Assembly (NCBI GenBank): GCA_954871525.1
Contig: OX940872.1
Coordinates: 6,843,180 to 6,907,179 of the forward strand
Source: Parietaria judaica
Lineage: Eukaryota; Streptophyta; Magnoliopsida; Rosales; Urticaceae
Length of the DNA: 64,000 nucleotides
Reading direction: 5' to 3'
This document shows, piece by piece, positions 59,601-64,000 of this stretch. The notes below the pieces were generated by a model. That model worked only from the letters and a program-made list of their open reading frames with translations, searched no databases and was not told where the DNA came from. The position numbers and the translations under genes are program-made. The stretch's first letter is position 1. Each line of letters starts with the position of its first letter.

Positions 59601-62600
59601 AAATGAACTATTTTTTTGCTTATACATTGGAATTTGAATATAAAAAGAGTTGTCATGCAAAAATAAGCAAGGATTAAATTGTTGACGAGAAATGCCATAG
59701 GAAATGTTATAGCATTTCCTATAGCATTTCTTTATTTTACATTGTTTACGACCTAAAATCTCAAAGCAATTGAAAAAATAAAGATTTTATGGCTTATATA
59801 TTGGAATTTGAATATAACAAGAGTTCTCATGCAAAAATATGCAAGCGTTAAATTGTTGACGAGAAATACCATAGGAAATGCTATATCATTTCATATAGCA
59901 TTTCTTTATTTTACATTGTTTACGACCTAAAATCTCAAATCAATTGAAAAAATATTTATTTTAGTGCTTATACACTAGAATTTTAATATTACAAGAGTTC
60001 TCATGCAAAAATATGCAAAGATTAAATTGTTGACGAAAAATGTCATAGGAAATGCTACAATAGCATTTATTTATTTTACATTGTTTACGACCTAAAACCA
60101 CAAGACAATTAAAAAAGTAACGATTTTATAGCTTATACATTGGAATATGAATATAACGATTTTATAGCTTATACATTGGATTAAATTATTGACGAGAAAT
60201 GCCACCGGAAATGCTATAGAATTTCTTTATTTTACATTGTTTACATTCGTTACATAGTCAATGGTACTAAAAATTATTAAGACTTTAGTTTGGGACCAAA
60301 ATATCTTCAATATAATAGTCGTAGTCTTCAATGGATTTGATTACTAAATTCAACCACTAGTATCGGAACATAGGTTATACAACGACTTTTAAACGTAGAG
60401 TAAAATTTATGCAACTGTATTTAATCCTCGAATTAGTTTGCGAGGTCTAAAAAAATGCACTAGATATCATCATATACAATATAGAGATTTTCACAGAGAG
60501 AACTAGAATACATGAGATTAATTTTTTACTATCAGTCGAATTGCGACGTTTAGCCCTAAAAATCGGTGTTTCTGCTTATGGCAAACTTTTTTTCTATTTT
60601 TTTTAGATACGTTTTTCGTGTTATAGACGTTGATATACTTTTTTCAATGTTCATATAGCTTTTTTGAAGTTAATATAGTGTGCTTGATGTTCATATATTA
60701 TTTTTAATGTTATTTGAGTATTACTGATCTGGAAGTTCATATCGTGTTTTTAAATATTGACCGAAAATCTTAAATCAATTAAAAAAATAATTATTTTAGG
60801 GCTTATACATTGGAATTTCAGAATATTAAGAGTTCTCATGCAAAAATATGCAAGGATTAAATTGTTATCAAGAAATGCCATAGGAAATGCTATAGAACTT
60901 CTTTATTTTACATTGTTAACGATCTAAAATCTTAAACCAATTGAAAAAATAAAGAATTTAGGGCTTATATATCGGAATCTGAATATAACAAGAGTTCTCA
61001 TGCAAAAATATGCAAGGATTAAATGTTTGACGAGAAATACTATAGGAAATAGCATTTCCTATAGCATTTCTTTATTTTACATTGTTTACGACCTAAAATC
61101 TCAAACCAATTGAAAAAATAATGATTTTAGTGCTTATACATTGGAATTTTAATATTACAAGAGTTCTCATGCAAAAATATGCAAGGATTAAATTGTTGAC
61201 GAGAAATGCTATAGGAAATGCTATAGCATTTCCAATAGCATTTATTTATTTTACATTGTTTACGACCTAAAACCTAAAACCAATTGAAAAAATAACAATT
61301 TTATAGCTTATTCATTAGAATATGAATATAACAAGAGTTCTCATGAAAAAAAAAATGAAAGGATTAAATTATTGACAAGAAATGCAACCGGAAATGCTGT
61401 AACATTTCTTTATGTTACATTGTTTACAGTCGTTACATCATCAATGGTACTAAAATCTATTAAGACTTTATTTTGGCACCGAAATATCTTTATTATAATA
61501 GTAGTAGACTTCAATGGGTTTGATTGCTAAATTCAACCACAGTATCGGAACATAGGTTATACAGTGGCTTTGAAACGTAGAGTAAAATTTATGCAACTGT
61601 ATTGAATCCTCGAATTAGTTTGCGAGGTCTAAAAAATTACACTAGATATCATCATATAATATATAGAGATTTTGACAGAGAGATCTAGAATACATGAGGT
61701 TAATTTTTTACTTTCAGTCGAATTGCGACGTTTAGGCCTCAAAATCGATGTTTTTGCTTATGGCAAAATTTTTTCTGTTTTTTTAGATACATTTTTCGTG
61801 TTATAAACGTTGATATATTGTTTTTAATGTTCATATAGCGTTTTTGAAGTTAATATAGTGTTCTTGATGTTCATATATTATTTTTAATGTTTATTTGAGT
61901 ATTGTTGTTTTTGAAGTTCATATAGTGTTTTTAAATATTGACCAAAAATCTTAAACCAATTGAAATAATAATTATCTTAGGGCTTATACATTGGAATTTT
62001 AATATATTAGGTGTTCTCATGCAAAAATATGCAAGGATTAAATTGTAGACGAGAAATGCAATAAGAAATTCTATAGCATTTCCTATAGCATTGCTTTATT
62101 TTACATTGTATACGACCTAAAATCTCAAATCAATTCATCAACATTTCCATAGGAAATGCTATAGCATTTCAGCATTTCCTATAGCATTTCTTTATTTTTT
62201 ATTGTTTACGACCTAAAATCTCAAACCAATTGAAAAAATAATGCATTTAGTGCTTATACATTGGAATTAACAAATTACAAGAGTTCTCATGAAAAAATAT
62301 GCAAGAATTAAATTGTTGACGAGAAATGCCATAGGAAATGCTATAGCATTTCCAATAGCATTTATTTATTTTACATTGTTTACGACCTAAAACCTCAAAC
62401 CAATTGAAAAACTAACGATTTTATAGCTCATACATTGGAATATGAATATAACAAGAGTTCTTATGCAAAAAAATGAAAGGATTAAATTATTGACGAGAAA
62501 TGCAACCGGAAATGCTATAGCATTTCTTTATTTTGCATTGTTTACAGTCGCTACATCATCAATAGTACTAAAAATTATTAAGACATTATTTTGGGGCCAA

Positions 62601-64000
62601 AATGTCTTCATTATAATAGTCGTAGTCTTCAATGGCTTCGATTAATAAATTCAACCACTAGTATCGGAACATAGGTTATACAACGGCCTTGAAACGTAGA
62701 GTAAAATTTATGCAACTCTATTTAATCCTCGAATTAGTTTGCGAGGTCTAAAAAATTCTTTAGATATCATCATATACAATATAGATATTTTCACAAAGAG
62801 ATCTAGAGTACATGAGATTAATTTTTTACTTTCAGTCGAATTGCGATGTTTAGGCCTCAAAATCGATGTTTTTGCTTATGGCAAACTTTTTTCTATTTCT
62901 TTAGATACGTTTTTCGTGTTATAGACGTTGATATATTGTTTTTAATGTTCATATAACGTTTTTGAAGTTAATATAGTGTTCTTGATGTTCATATATTATT
63001 TTTAATGTTGATTTGAGTATCTTTGGACTTGAAGTTCATATCGTGTTTTAAAATATTGACCGAAAATATTAAACCAATTGAAAAAATAATTATTTTAGGC
63101 CTTATACATTTAAATTTTAATATATTAAAAGTTCTCATGCAAAAATATGCAAGGATTAAATTGTTGATGAGAAATGCCATAAGACATGCTATAGCATTGC
63201 CTATAGCATTTCTTATTTTACATTGTTTACGACCTAAAATCTCAAACTAATTTAAAAAATAAAGATTTTATGGCTTATAAATTGGACTTTGAATATATTA
63301 AGAGTTATCATGCAAAAATATGCAAGGATAAAATTGTTGATGAGAAATACCATAGGAAATGCTATAGCATTTCCTATAGCATTTATTTATTTTACATTGT
63401 TTACGACCTAAAATCTCAAAGCAATTGAAAAAATAAAGTTTTTAGGGCTTATATATTGGAATCTGAATATAACAAGAGTTCTCATGCAAAAATAGGCAAG
63501 GATTAAATTGTTGACGAGAAATACCATAGGAAATGTTATAGCATTTCCTATAGCATTTCCTTATTTTACATTGTTTACGACCTAAATCTCAAACAAATTA
63601 AAAAAAAAAGATTTTAGTGCTTATACATTGGAATTTTAATATTACTAGAGTTCTCATGCAAAAATATGCAAGGATTAAATTGTAGACGAGAAATGCAATA
63701 AGAAATTCTATAGCATTTCCTATAGCATTGCTTTATTTTACATTGTTTACGACCTAAAATCTCAAACCAATTGAAGAATGAACTATTTTATGGCTTATAC
63801 ATTGGAATTTAAATATAAAAAGATTTCTCATGCAAAAATATGCAAGGATTAAATTGTTGACGAGAAATGCCATAGAAAATGCTATAGCATTTCCTATAGC
63901 ATTTCTTTATTTTACATTATTTACGGCCTAAAATCTCAAACCAATTGAAAAAAATAAAGATTTTAGGGCTTATTTATTATAATCTCAATATAACAATAGT
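56625..64000. repeat. Composite satellite array, right block (runs off the window)
   Basis: Same A and B modules as 50875-55416. B modules start near 57566, 58889, 60240, 61428 and 62545, giving higher-order spacings of roughly 1.1-1.4 kb with a variable number of A monomers between them. A perfect 26-bp palindrome is visible at 63352-63377. The array continues to the window edge without a boundary, so its true size is unknown. Confidence 0.95.

Noticed and set aside
50875..64000. CRISPR-like array
   Set aside because: Monomers are contiguous satellite units without unique spacers, in plant nuclear DNA.

Overview
The window looks like nuclear DNA from a eudicot plant, probably a rosid. It is AT-rich, its genes have many short introns with plant-type splice sites, and it carries plant-specific genes plus plant classes of transposon (Copia-type LARD, MULEs, hAT-like MITEs, Helitron). 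All similarities are from reading the sequence; no database search was run, and the species is not identified.

Layout. Positions 1-2300 hold hAT-like elements around a small repeat-coding exon, and a decayed first exon of a plant CCCH zinc-finger gene. 3180-4928 is a WRKY19/loricrin-like gene broken by three frame changes. Just upstream of its start sits a very young non-autonomous LTR element (5033-10442, TSD CCGGA). 10963-13491 is a MULE relic inside a TA microsatellite, followed by an LTR-like relic and a Helitron 3' end (CTAG at 14795).

The gene-rich core runs from 15 to 36 kb. It holds three related 2-oxoglutarate/Fe(II) dioxygenase genes on the minus strand (15.1-17.1, 20.4-22.3 and 23.3-24.5 kb), each with at least one lesion. 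An intact intronless TRAPPC12-like gene (18577-19644) lies between the first two. Then come a 15-exon PHT4;5-like plastid anion transporter (25861-31528, plus strand, one GC-AG intron) and a 9-exon heparanase-like GH79 gene (32575-36073, minus strand). These neighbours do not form one pathway; they are ordinary single genes beside a decaying tandem family.

From 37 kb on the window is repeat-dominated. A diverged tandem unit of about 1.4 kb occurs three times (around 37.9, 44.5 and 46.5 kb). Its first copy is split by a 4.84-kb MULE (37961-42800, 9-bp TSD TTGTTAATA) that carries host-gene fragments and an internal GTTAC/GTAAC repeat field. A MITE family, a foldback and a ruined Ty3/gypsy pol fragment follow. 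The last 13 kb (50.9-64 kb) is a composite satellite. Monomers of about 160-180 bp, each with a palindrome of up to 26 bp, alternate with a second module of about 560 bp. One LTR-like insertion (55417-56624) interrupts it. The satellite and the repeat-filled MULE are the most unusual structures here.
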